Counted from the stretch's first letter, positions 55,632-63,768 are shown. The stretch: DNA of 64,000 nucleotides from Clostridium felsineum DSM 794 (GCF_002006355.2 NZ_CP096980.1:3906001-3970000), one strand, 5' to 3'. A program made the numbers and translations. The notes: generated from the sequence alone by a model not told the origin.

Positions 55632-55807
55632 AAAAATCCCTCCACTTATTATATTTTAATAAACTCTAATTCCTAATTTGGTAATTATATTAAGAATCAA
55701 AAGTTATTAGCTTAAAAAACACCTTCAGTTTAATTATATTTTACATATTTATAATTTACTTCAAAAAATAAATTTTACCAAATAAAAACTTATATTTCAT
55801 ACATTAA

Positions 55808-56059
55808 CTTGTGCAGGAAGAAATGACGTAAATCTACTTTTATTTATAATTCAAGGTACAGATAGTAACTTTGCTGGAAATGTAGATTTCTTATCAGTTG
55901 ATGCTGATTTATCAAACGATACTTATAGTTCAGATATTACTACCCTTAATGGTCCAAAATCTCATTCATACTTTACTTAGAGTTATCTAGAAAATTCATT
56001 TAAGGATGAAGCATCAAGTACAAGCTGTAGTGCTGATGGAACTCTTGAAATCCTGTAGT
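55808..56059 (+). pseudogene. Unidentified protein gene fragment within the array
   Basis: The plus strand reads AGRNDVNLLLFIIQGTDSNF, then GNVDFLSVDADLSNDTYSSD, one in-frame TAG, and ends SSTSCSADGTLEIL before a stop. No start codon or ribosome binding site fits. Short pieces of the same gene recur at 54809-54848 (TSCSPNGILRIE) and around 54118-54135 (GTAGATTTCTTAT), so an ancestral plus-strand gene was duplicated with the units and then lost. Family not recognised; secreted protein is possible. Confidence 0.5.
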
Positions 56060-56123
56060 TAAATGCTTGAACTTATAACAGTCATTTACAAATCACAACA
56101 ATAAGGGGTATTACTCCTGTAAA

Positions 56124-56327
56124 CTAGTTATTTCTACCAACTTCATATGAGTTTACATCCTCTAAGTTAAGCTCATGATTCCAAGAATCACATTCACAAG
56201 TCTCATACACTTCATGACGCCCACTATACTGTGCATTAGCTTCACCTGAAGAACATATACAATGACAACTATAAGCCTCTGTTTCTAGTTCAGTTAAATC
56301 TCTTCCTACTGGATTTACTAATTTCAT
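56124..56327 (-). CDS. RiPP precursor peptide 5
   Basis: 67 residues. Leader and CHCICSSG as usual; variable stretch EANAQYSGRHEVYET; C44-E-C46-DSW; the tail is altered to NSYEVGRNN. The downstream unit hairpin is not preserved; pseudogene sequence replaces it. Confidence 0.83.
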   Translation of the reverse strand: MKLVNPVGRDLTELETEAYSCHCICSSGEANAQYSGRHEVYETCECDSWNHELNLEDVNSYEVGRNN

Positions 56328-56447
56328 AAAAATCCCTCCACATTATTATATCTTAATAGACTTTGCTTCTTAATTTAGTAACTATATAGAAAATTAGAAA
56401 GTAAAAGTTATTAGTTTAAAAACATACTAATTTTATTGGCATAGTTA

Positions 56448-56498
56448 AATAACAGTTTCTTCCATGAATAATTTTCATATAAGAAACTGCTATTTTTA
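56448..56498 (-). terminator. Terminator after peptide 6
   Basis: AATAACAGTTTCTT and GAAACTGCTATT arms of the unit hairpin, with some mismatches in the loop-side stem. Confidence 0.6.
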
Positions 56499-56577
56499 GG
56501 TTTATTAAGTACTACAATTTATAATAGTTAATTACAAATTGTAACAATAACAAGTATTACTCCTGTAAACTAGTTAT

Positions 56578-56778
56578 TTAGCTGACCATATATTTTGCTG
56601 CAGCTGAGTTATGATCATGATACCAAAAGTCACATTCACAAGCACAAGAAGCAGCATAATCTCCATAATATCCACTCATACGTGCACAAGTTAAGCCTGA
56701 AGAACACACACAATGACAACTATAAGCCTCTGTTTCTAGTTCAGTTAAATCTCTTCCTACTGGATTTACTAATTTCAT
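56578..56778 (-). CDS. RiPP precursor peptide 6, extra cysteines, shifted C-terminus
   Basis: 66 residues from the ATG that starts the conserved leader; the frame runs three codons further to another ATG. Seven Cys: C21, C23, C25, C31 and then SCACEC (45, 47, 49). The C-terminus reads AAAKYMVS; in the neighbouring frame the same bases give YGQLNN and the stop shared with other copies, so a one-base shift has replaced the conserved tail. It is the first gene behind the duplicated promoter region. Confidence 0.83.
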   Translation of the reverse strand: MKLVNPVGRDLTELETEAYSCHCVCSSGLTCARMSGYYGDYAASCACECDFWYHDHNSAAAKYMVS

Positions 56779-56879
56779 AAAAATCACTCCATATTATTAT
56801 ATTTTAATAAACTTTGCTTCTTAATTTAGTAACTATATAGAAAATTAGAAAGCAAAAATTATTAGCTTAAAAGCGTACC

Positions 56880-57115
56880 TCTAAATTAATTATATTTTAC
56901 ACACTTGTAATTTATTTTAATATAAACAACTTTTACCAAAATAATACCTCTATTTAACTAAAATGTAAAACAGTAGAATTATTTAAAAAAGTTAAAAATA
57001 TTTTTTTAATGTTGTTTATGTACTGTTCTCATCTCAATTACTTTATTTATAATTTTTTACAAAATAAATATATAACGGTATTATTTTTTATAATACAAAA
57101 AAATAAGGAGTGTGC
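56880..57115 (-). promoter_or_regulatory. Array upstream region (copy A of duplicated regulatory segment)
   Basis: Similar over about 230 bases to 53880-54110. It contains GTATTATTTTTTATAATAC, a perfect inverted repeat (7-bp arms) near 57079-57097, in the same place as the inverted repeat of copy B. Likely common promoter/operator for precursor array and maturase, perhaps the target of the adjacent two-component system. A third, shorter copy lies near 55735-55795. Confidence 0.55.
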
Positions 57116-57222
57116 ATAATAAATTACTGCTTAATTTCAACTCTATCAATATTACAGTAATGCTCGTGCAATAGACTTTTCAATTTCTACTTAATAACAA
57201 CATTAACTTCTTATAAAAAATA

Positions 57223-57263
57223 TAGAACCATACATCCTAACTTTAATTAGAATATACGGTCCT
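57223..57263 (-). terminator. Terminator of the two-component operon
   Basis: TAGAACCATACATCCTAA pairs with TTAGAATATACGGTCCTA with a few wobble pairs; T-rich tail on the minus strand. The remaining sequence 57116-57222 holds nothing recognisable. Confidence 0.7.
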
Positions 57264-57310
57264 ACATTTATAATTTTATTTCAATATGATCCAGTTTTTA
57301 TCAAATGCTA

Positions 57311-58897
57311 TTATACATTATGTTCTTTAACTTTTTGAATACTTTTATAGAACACAAGCGAAATTTCACAATATTCTCCCTTTTCACTTTTCACTAATAC
57401 CTTGCCATTATGCAAATTCATTATGTGCTTAACATAGGCAAGACCTATTCCTGTGCTTATGCGTCTATTTGTACCATAGTATGGTTTGAAAATTTCTCCC
57501 ATTCTTTGTTCATCTATTCCAACCCCATTATCATACACTTTAATAGCAATATCATTAGCATTTTCTAATACCTCTACTAATATTTTATTATTTACTTTCC
57601 TTTCATCAATAAACTTAATTGAATTATCTATAAGATTTGTAACACACCTTTCTATCCATAGTTCTTTTCCTTTAATTAAATTTACTCCATCATCTGGTAA
57701 TCTTAATTCTATATTTTTAAAAATACTTGTATACTCATCAACCACTTTTGCACAAATCAAAGCCAAATCCACATTTTCATTATTACATAATTTAGGTGTG
57801 GACATTGCCAAAATATCATTTGTTGTATTAGTAAGTTTGTCAATATACGCTTCTATCTCTTTTGTATTCTCTCCTAACTCAAGCTTTGCCTTTAAAACAG
57901 ATAAAGAATTTCTAAGTTCATGAGAAGCATATGAATTTAATCTTTGCAGGTCATTATATGATTTTTTCACCTTTTTCATAGCTGAATTATAAGCAGAAGT
58001 CAAATCATATATTTCATCCTTCACTTCAGGCATTTCTATAAACTCTATTTCTTTAGATTCACTTTGTTTTTTTACCTTATATGTAAATTCCATTAGTGGT
58101 TTTAGTGCAAATGCCACATACCTTTTACTTAATATGAAATTAACTATAATGACCATTGAAATTATTGAAACAATTATATAAATAAATCTTTTATATAGAA
58201 CATGCATAACTACATCTTGAAATTGTTTTGAGTTCATTTCAAAAGAATTACCATTTGAAATTCTGCCATATATTCTATTATAAACATCATTACTAAGAAC
58301 TTGAGATCTTATTACATTATCATCCATATCAGTTATTACACAAAGCCTTCCTGCATTATGTCTATTCAATAATTCCTTAAGGGAAATTTCATTCTTAGAA
58401 TATATTTTTAAGTCTTTAGTACCATACTGCTTATTTAAATTATCCTTTGAATAATCATCAGGAAGGATATTTGAAGTAATAATGTTGTTATTTTCATCAA
58501 ATATGGTTTCTAAATAATTTTGAGTATATTTATGCTGTCCTTTTCCTTTTTTCGTTTTGTATACATCTAACATACTTCCATCTTTCTGATATACAAAACC
58601 CTCTACTGAATTTTTATTACTATCATCCACTTGTATATTACATTTTTCAATACCACCATTATTTGAATTATCATATATGAAATTTTTTGTTGCATTACCT
58701 TCTTTATTCTTTTTCTTCATTGCACGACTTTTATCTGAAGCTGTCTTACTTTTTATATTTTGATTTATACTTTCCAGTATAGGTTCTCTATTTATGTATA
58801 TTTTTAGAGCAACACAAAACAAAATCACAGAAACTATAATAAAAAATATTGTAAGTGCACTATATAGCAGGGCTATTCTACTCTTTATCTTTAGCAT
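57311..58897 (-). CDS. Sensor histidine kinase of the RiPP locus
   Basis: 528 residues. Membrane segments near 8-31 and 237-256 enclose a large extracellular sensor of about 200 residues rich in Asn, Lys and Asp. The phosphoacceptor His326 lies in YASHELRNSLSVLK, with Asn-Ser where HELRTPL kinases have Thr-Pro. ATPase blocks follow: ERCVTNLIDNSIKF (N box), DNGVGIDEQ and GIGLAYVKHIM. It overlaps the response regulator gene by seven bases. Ligand unknown; the peptide product or envelope stress are candidates. Confidence 0.9.
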   Translation of the reverse strand: MLKIKSRIALLYSALTIFFIIVSVILFCVALKIYINREPILESINQNIKSKTASDKSRAMKKKNKEGNATKNFIYDNSNNGGIEKCNIQVDDSNKNSVEGFVYQKDGSMLDVYKTKKGKGQHKYTQNYLETIFDENNNIITSNILPDDYSKDNLNKQYGTKDLKIYSKNEISLKELLNRHNAGRLCVITDMDDNVIRSQVLSNDVYNRIYGRISNGNSFEMNSKQFQDVVMHVLYKRFIYIIVSIISMVIIVNFILSKRYVAFALKPLMEFTYKVKKQSESKEIEFIEMPEVKDEIYDLTSAYNSAMKKVKKSYNDLQRLNSYASHELRNSLSVLKAKLELGENTKEIEAYIDKLTNTTNDILAMSTPKLCNNENVDLALICAKVVDEYTSIFKNIELRLPDDGVNLIKGKELWIERCVTNLIDNSIKFIDERKVNNKILVEVLENANDIAIKVYDNGVGIDEQRMGEIFKPYYGTNRRISTGIGLAYVKHIMNLHNGKVLVKSEKGEYCEISLVFYKSIQKVKEHNV

Positions 58898-59556
58898 AGC
58901 CTATACCCCTTACCCTTCAAAGTCTCTATTAAAGTTTGCCCACCACTGCATTTAATTTTTCTTCTTAAATTTGCAATATGTACTCTTATTACATTAGAAA
59001 ATTGATTATCATCATCTCCCCATACATGTTCAATAATTTCCTCTGCCGAAACAATATTTGGGTAATTATAGCAAAGTAATTCTAATATATCGTATTCCCT
59101 TGCAGTTAATGTTATTAATTTTTCACTTACCTTTACAGACTTTGCCTTAGTATCAATATTAAGATCTTTTATTTTAATTTCATTTGAGGGTTTATTATAG
59201 TTACGTCTAATTAATGCATGAAGTCTTGCTCTTAATTCTTTGAATTCAAAAGGCTTTCCTAAATAGTCATCTGCTCCACTATCAAGTCCTAACACCCTAT
59301 CATCTGTATCAGTTCTAGCTGTAAGCATTAATATTGGAGTATCTATACCTTTTTTTCTAGCTCTTTTACAAACTGTAATACCATCTATTTTAGGTAAGTT
59401 TATATCTAAAATTACTGCATCATAATTATTTATTTCCAAATTGTACAATCCATCTTCTCCATCATGAGAAAGATCACAAGTGTAATAATATTTTTTTAAT
59501 CCTTTTTCTAGTAATGAACATAATTCCTCATCATCTTCCACTAACAATAAATGCAT
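58891..59556 (-). CDS. OmpR/PhoB-family response regulator
   Basis: 221 residues. Receiver domain with acidic pair EDD (7-9), phosphoacceptor Asp51 in VILDINLP, LTART and GKPFEF (Lys), then a winged-helix DNA-binding domain (LTAREYDILELLCYNYPNIVS to VIRVHIANLRRKI). GGGGG precedes the ATG. The natural targets are the promoters of the adjacent peptide array and maturase; this is inferred from position. Confidence 0.92.
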   Translation of the reverse strand: MHLLLVEDDEELCSLLEKGLKKYYYTCDLSHDGEDGLYNLEINNYDAVILDINLPKIDGITVCKRARKKGIDTPILMLTARTDTDDRVLGLDSGADDYLGKPFEFKELRARLHALIRRNYNKPSNEIKIKDLNIDTKAKSVKVSEKLITLTAREYDILELLCYNYPNIVSAEEIIEHVWGDDDNQFSNVIRVHIANLRRKIKCSGGQTLIETLKGKGYRLC

Positions 59557-59701
59557 ATCAATACCCCCACGCTACAAGTAATTTATTCATAATAAGTATA
59601 TTTATGCCTTTAATTATATCAATAAATTATTCAACCATCAAACTATCCCAATATCTTAATCTAATTTTATTAATTCACAATTAAATTTAAAATACTATAA
59701 A

Positions 59702-59746
59702 AAAATAGCAAAGCTAACTTTTTAATATTAAAGCTAGTTTTGCTAC
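59702..59746 (-). terminator. Terminator of the nucleoid-associated protein gene
   Basis: TAGCAAAGCTAACTTTT pairs with AAAGCTAGTTTTGCTA; a run of Ts follows on the minus strand. Confidence 0.8.
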
Positions 59747-59786
59747 ACTATCATTTTCACAAATTATTTGGTACTCATTATTTTAC

Positions 59787-60824
59787 CTACTTCTCCATAT
59801 AATTTCTCACTTGTTTTATAATCATATTAATGGTTCCATCACCATTTCTCTTAATTTCAAATCTAGATGAATCGTTATAAGTTTCTTCATTTATATATAA
59901 ATCTATGTCCTTATCTATTTTCAGTCTTGTTCTTTTAATTTTATTTTCTACCCATTGTTTATCTAAATCTATTTTTTCTTCTATACCCTGCTTTTTTATA
60001 AACTCAACAAAATCCTCTTTGGCTTCTTTATTCTCTCCAAAAATCTCCTCAGAGACTTCATTTATATCTATAGAATCATCCTCTTTAAGCCTTTTCTTAA
60101 TAGATGTTCTCATTATTTCAGCTGCATCCGCATTATCCTTTAAATTTTTTTGAGTCCATTTTTCCGCTGATTTTACAAAAGTCTTTGTTAAATCTCTTTC
60201 ATTATTTATTACTTTGCACCCAAGATAGTTGTTTATAAAATAATTGGAACCATACTCTTCTTCGTCTTTTTTACCGCTCTTTTTATCTATTACCATTAAA
60301 TCAAAACTGTTTTCTTCCTTAATAGGTTTAATAAATGCACATTTTTGTATCTTCTGACCACTAGAAGGGAGCCCAATAAATTGTGGAATAATATTTATTT
60401 CAACTTTATTATCAACAACATCAATATTATGTGTATAATTTTTCACATAATCCATTTTAAGAATTCCAAGCATAGGTCCATACTCTGTAAATAGATCTAC
60501 GGTTAAAAGATCACAAGATGGAATATTGCCATTTGACTTCATTATTACAAATAATTGATTAGCAAATTCTTTGGACACACTTACAAGGTCGCTTGTTCCA
60601 TTTAAATATTCTTGTGAAAGCTCTTTTGTTAGATTTCTTTCAGTATTGAAAACTGCGTACTTAAGTTCTTCATCCTTAAAACACTTTTGTATATGCTTAA
60701 GTATATATTCATAAGTTTCATCGTTAAGTTCAAGTTTAACTTCATTAAATACCACTGTATCTGAGCTATTATCTAAAACATGAATAATAGCCTCATTTAT
60801 AGTAACATCATTTATATATTCCAT
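59787..60824 (-). CDS. Nucleoid-associated protein (37-kDa, NdpA/YejK family)
   Basis: About 345 residues from the ATG at 60824; GGTGA lies ahead. Family features: INDVTINEAIIHVLDN at the start, GILKMDYVKNYTH in the middle and a helical C-terminal half with ERNLTKELSQEYLNG. Such proteins bind the nucleoid in Proteobacteria; in Firmicutes their role is not established, and some relatives sit in phage defence islands. This one lies alone beyond the RiPP locus. Confidence 0.8.
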   Translation of the reverse strand: MEYINDVTINEAIIHVLDNSSDTVVFNEVKLELNDETYEYILKHIQKCFKDEELKYAVFNTERNLTKELSQEYLNGTSDLVSVSKEFANQLFVIMKSNGNIPSCDLLTVDLFTEYGPMLGILKMDYVKNYTHNIDVVDNKVEINIIPQFIGLPSSGQKIQKCAFIKPIKEENSFDLMVIDKKSGKKDEEEYGSNYFINNYLGCKVINNERDLTKTFVKSAEKWTQKNLKDNADAAEIMRTSIKKRLKEDDSIDINEVSEEIFGENKEAKEDFVEFIKKQGIEEKIDLDKQWVENKIKRTRLKIDKDIDLYINEETYNDSSRFEIKRNGDGTINMIIKQVRNYMEK

Positions 60825-60984
60825 TCTATTCACCACTTTAACAATCTTTTTTCTATTATAAAAAACCTTCAGTGATATATTATATCACACTAATTAATTG
60901 ATTTCTTTAACTAGAAATACTATTTATATATGATATAATACATAATATACAATAAAAACCTACTATACTCGTGAGGTGAATGTT

Positions 60985-61527
60985 TTGAAGGAAGCTGAAA
61001 CAAGAATTATAGATATAGATGTTACAAAGATAAGAACTATATTAGAAAATTTTCATGCAGAAAACGTAAAAAAAGAAAATCAAATAAATGATATATATGA
61101 CTTTCCAAATGGAAAGCTTTTAGAAAATAAAGGCTATGCAAGAATAAGAACCGTTGAAAATATGCTGGATAAAAAAAATCATTACTATATGACTGTAAAA
61201 AAAATGCTTAGTCAAGAAAAATTCAAGGTAATGGAAGAACATGAAATTGAAATAAGCGATGCTGAAGAAGGCGAAAATATTTTTAAAGCTCTAGGTCTTA
61301 TAAAAAAGCAATCTATAAAAAAATATAGAGAAAGTTATAAATATAAAAATTCACTTATAGAAATAGATATAAATGATAAAGCCTTCTGTCCTTTTCCTTA
61401 TATAGAAATAGAGACAGCTTTCGAAAATGAATTAGAAGAAATAGTTAAACTTCTTGGATACTCTATGAAGGATACTACCTCTAAAACTATTTATGAAATA
61501 CTCAACGAAAAGAGTAGTGGTATATAA
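60985..61527 (+). CDS. CYTH-domain (triphosphate tunnel) protein
   Basis: About 180 residues from a TTG at 60985, six bases after GAGGTG; the earlier GTG lies inside that site. The ExExR-like start (EAETR) opens the CYTH fold, followed by ARIRTVEN, YYMTVKKML, EEHEIEI, YRESYKYKNSLIEIDIND and YIEIET. CYTH proteins hydrolyse or cyclise triphosphates; class IV adenylate cyclase or inorganic triphosphatase are both possible. First gene of a four-gene operon; stop overlaps the next start. Confidence 0.85.
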   Translation: MKEAETRIIDIDVTKIRTILENFHAENVKKENQINDIYDFPNGKLLENKGYARIRTVENMLDKKNHYYMTVKKMLSQEKFKVMEEHEIEISDAEEGENIFKALGLIKKQSIKKYRESYKYKNSLIEIDINDKAFCPFPYIEIETAFENELEEIVKLLGYSMKDTTSKTIYEILNEKSSGI

Positions 61528-62378
61528 TGTTTGGATATGTCCTTCCTTTAAAGGGAGAACTGAAAATAAAGGATTATGAAAAATTCAAATCTTATTATTG
61601 CGGACTGTGCCTATCTATAAAAAAGAATTACGGCAATTTACCAAGATGTGTATTAAATTACGATATGACTTTTTTAGCCGTTCTACTTGATGCTTTAGAA
61701 GATAAAAAATGTGAATTTTCTCTTAATCGCTGTATAGCTCATCCAACTAAGAAAAAGTATTCCGTTGTAAATAATGATGCTTTAGATTATGCGGCTTTTT
61801 TTAATATATGCCTTGTTTATTTTAAACTTATAGATGATGTTAATGACGACAAGAAATTAGTAAGTAAATTAAAGTCAATTTTACTAAAAGGTTATTTCAA
61901 GAAATTTCCAAAAACTTTCAGTACTTATACAACTTACATAAAAAATAGCCTTGCAAAATTGAGCAAATTAGAAAAAAGCAGCACAGCTTTAACCTTAGAT
62001 AAGATTTCTCATCCATTTGCTGATTTAACAGCATTTATAATATCATCTTATGCTTATAATAAACCCTATAAAGACATACTATACAATATAGGCTATAATC
62101 TTGGTAAATGGATATATATAATAGATGCGTTTGATGATCTTAAAGAAGACCTTGAAAAGCAAAAATTCAATGCAATTAATGCGGCAATGAATTTAAACAA
62201 TAAACCTTATGAAGAACTGATAAAAGATATATCTCCAAAAATCTCTTTTGTGCTGACAATGTGTGGAAGTAATTGTCTTCATAATTTAAACCTACTCCCA
62301 CTTAAAACAAATCAAGATATACTTTTTAATATACTTCAATATGGTTTACTTGATAAAATGAATAATCTCAATTTATAA
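61527..62378 (+). CDS. DUF5685 family protein
   Basis: 283 residues, mostly helical. N-terminal FGYVLPLKGELKIKDYEKFKSYYCGLC is the family start, with a C-x2-C. Two Asp-rich motifs, LIDDVNDDKK near residue 100 and IDAFDDLKEDLE near residue 205, resemble the metal-binding motifs of class I isoprenoid synthases, but this is a weak resemblance and not evidence of activity. Translationally coupled to the CYTH gene (ATG overlaps the stop). Confidence 0.8.
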   Translation: MFGYVLPLKGELKIKDYEKFKSYYCGLCLSIKKNYGNLPRCVLNYDMTFLAVLLDALEDKKCEFSLNRCIAHPTKKKYSVVNNDALDYAAFFNICLVYFKLIDDVNDDKKLVSKLKSILLKGYFKKFPKTFSTYTTYIKNSLAKLSKLEKSSTALTLDKISHPFADLTAFIISSYAYNKPYKDILYNIGYNLGKWIYIIDAFDDLKEDLEKQKFNAINAAMNLNNKPYEELIKDISPKISFVLTMCGSNCLHNLNLLPLKTNQDILFNILQYGLLDKMNNLNL

Positions 62379-62409
62379 AAGATTTTTTCATACATAAGGA
62401 GTGGTAATA

Positions 62410-63006
62410 ATGGATAATCCATATAAAATACTTGGTGTAAACGAAAATGCTTCACAAGACGAAATAAAAAAAGCTTATAGAGAACTTGCTAAAAAATATC
62501 ATCCAGATCAATACGGAAATAATCCTTTAAAAACTTTGGCAGAAGAAAAAATGCGTGAGATTAATGAAGCTTACGACTTTTTAATGAAAAATTCTCAAAA
62601 TAACTCATATACAAACTCAAGTAGTGGATACAATAACTACAGTGATGGAAATGTAGATTATGCCTCTATAAGAAATGACTTAAATCGTGGCGATATTAAT
62701 TCTGCTGAAGCAAAGCTTAACAGAACAAACTTAAGAGATGCTGAATGGTTTTTTCTTATGGGAAATGTGTGTCTTAGACGAGGTTATTATGACAATGCTT
62801 ACAATTATATACAAAAAGCTTGTAATCTAAATCCTTCTAATCCAGAATATACGAATGCTCTTCAAAGTTTAAGAATGCAGGGTAATTCTTATAGAAATCC
62901 TTATAATAATCGTGGATATGGGGATAGAGATTCTCAGTTATGTAATTTATGTATAAGTTTATGGTGTGCTGATACCTTATGTGACTGCATGGGCGGAGGC
63001 TGCTAA
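62410..63006 (+). CDS. DnaJ-domain protein with TPR segment and Cys-rich tail
   Basis: About 198 residues from the ATG at 62410, preceded by AAGGAG. The N-terminal J domain includes NPYKILGVNENASQDEIKKA and the invariant HPD of YHPDQYG. A flexible Asn/Ser/Tyr linker leads to a TPR-like helical pair (EWFFLMGNVCLRRGYYDNAY), and the tail ends LCNLCISLWCADTLCDCMGGGC. The tail may bind metal or be membrane-associated. It recruits Hsp70 by family role. Third gene of the operon. Confidence 0.88.
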   Translation: MDNPYKILGVNENASQDEIKKAYRELAKKYHPDQYGNNPLKTLAEEKMREINEAYDFLMKNSQNNSYTNSSSGYNNYSDGNVDYASIRNDLNRGDINSAEAKLNRTNLRDAEWFFLMGNVCLRRGYYDNAYNYIQKACNLNPSNPEYTNALQSLRMQGNSYRNPYNNRGYGDRDSQLCNLCISLWCADTLCDCMGGGC

Positions 63007-63020
63007 AAGGAGCTGATAAT

Positions 63021-63527
63021 TTGAAAAAAACTCAAAGTTTAACACGTGGAAGTATTTATACAGCTATTGGGGTAGTATTAATTTATTTATCAAGCATAAT
63101 ACCAGCAGGCAAAATTTCTTTTTTAGTGGCAGCATCTTTAGTAATTCCTCTTTCAATTGTCACTATTGGAATAAGAAATTCTATTATGGTTTATATAACT
63201 ACTTCAATATTAAGTTTAGTACTTCTAGGCTTCAGACAAAATATAATCATATATATTATATTATTTGGTAACTTTGGTTTTATAAAATTATATATAGAAA
63301 AACTTAGAAGACTACCTCTTGAATTTTTACTTAAACTCATTTATTTTAATGCAGCTATATTTATAATATATGCACTTTACAAAACTCTATTTTTAAGTAT
63401 ACCTTATAAAAATTTGCCTATTTATGCGATTATTGTAGTTCTTGAATTGGTTTTTCTACTTTATGATTACATTATTTCTCTTTTTGTGTTCTACATAAAC
63501 AGACATCTTACAAAATTTTTGAGATGA
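63021..63527 (+). CDS. Multi-span membrane protein of unknown function
   Basis: 168 residues, about five membrane segments, TTG start with GGAGCTG upstream. Arrangement resembles small S-component-like or DUF2232-type membrane proteins, but no motif was decisive. Last gene of the CYTH/DUF5685/DnaJ operon, fifteen bases after the DnaJ-like gene. Confidence 0.7.
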   Translation: MKKTQSLTRGSIYTAIGVVLIYLSSIIPAGKISFLVAASLVIPLSIVTIGIRNSIMVYITTSILSLVLLGFRQNIIIYIILFGNFGFIKLYIEKLRRLPLEFLLKLIYFNAAIFIIYALYKTLFLSIPYKNLPIYAIIVVLELVFLLYDYIISLFVFYINRHLTKFLR

Positions 63528-63530
63528 CCA

Positions 63531-63558
63531 TTGACATATTATAAAAATTTGCTATAAT
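63531..63558 (+). promoter_or_regulatory. tRNA-Gln sigma-A promoter
   Basis: Perfect TTGACA and TATAAT with a 16-base spacer, about 40 bases ahead of the tRNA. Confidence 0.85.
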
Positions 63559-63600
63559 ATTAATTGTTGCTATTATTTAGCATAATTATAAGTGACTTAA

Positions 63601-63677
63601 TGCCCTATAGCCAAATTGGTAAGGCACCTGATTCTGGTTCAGGCACTGTGTAGGTTCGAGTCCTGCTAGGGCAGCCA
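63601..63677 (+). tRNA. tRNA-Gln (anticodon CTG)
   Basis: Acceptor TGCCCTA pairs with TAGGGCA, followed by G and an encoded CCA. The anticodon stem CCTGA/TCAGG holds loop TTCTGGT, giving CTG for codon CAG. The T arm contains TTCGAGT. Confidence 0.95.
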
Positions 63678-63708
63678 AAAGCTTCAATTTTTATTGGAGC
63701 TTTTTATT
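63677..63708 (+). terminator. Terminator of tRNA-Gln
   Basis: AAAGCTTCAA pairs with TTGGAGCTTT, followed by Ts. Confidence 0.75.
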
Positions 63709-63768
63709 GTATATTTACAATAAATTTGGGCTATTTTATAATTATTTAAAAGATTATATTTGAATATT

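Larger units (their letters stand above)
54434..56880 (-). repeat. Tandem array of precursor-gene units
   Basis: Five units of about 450-700 bases each hold a precursor gene, a conserved upstream stretch (TTTATTAAAATATAATAA before the GGAGGG site, and TTAGTAACTATATAGAAAATT on the plus strand) and a conserved downstream stretch (TTACAAATTGCAACAATAAG, GTATTACTCCT). They arose by segmental duplication. Units are interrupted by the IS remnant before unit 2 and a pseudogene fragment between units 4 and 5. The stretch 54670-54973 holds only such unit sequence plus a fragment ending ACAAGCTGTAGTCCCAATGG, related to the pseudogene at 55808. Confidence 0.8.

Noticed and set aside
55808..56059. Functional plus-strand gene within the array
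   Set aside because: It has an in-frame stop, no start codon with a ribosome binding site, and truncated copies elsewhere in the array.
54463..56778. Metallothionein-like or SCIFF (six-Cys) peptide family
   Set aside because: Cys number and spacing (CxCxC...CxC, usually five) do not fit SCIFF, and the maturase, protease and exporter context favours a RiPP. Metal binding by the mature peptide is not excluded.
57486..57923. 145-residue plus-strand ORF opposite the histidine kinase
   Set aside because: It covers the conserved ATPase region of the kinase in reverse and lacks its own ribosome binding site or motif.
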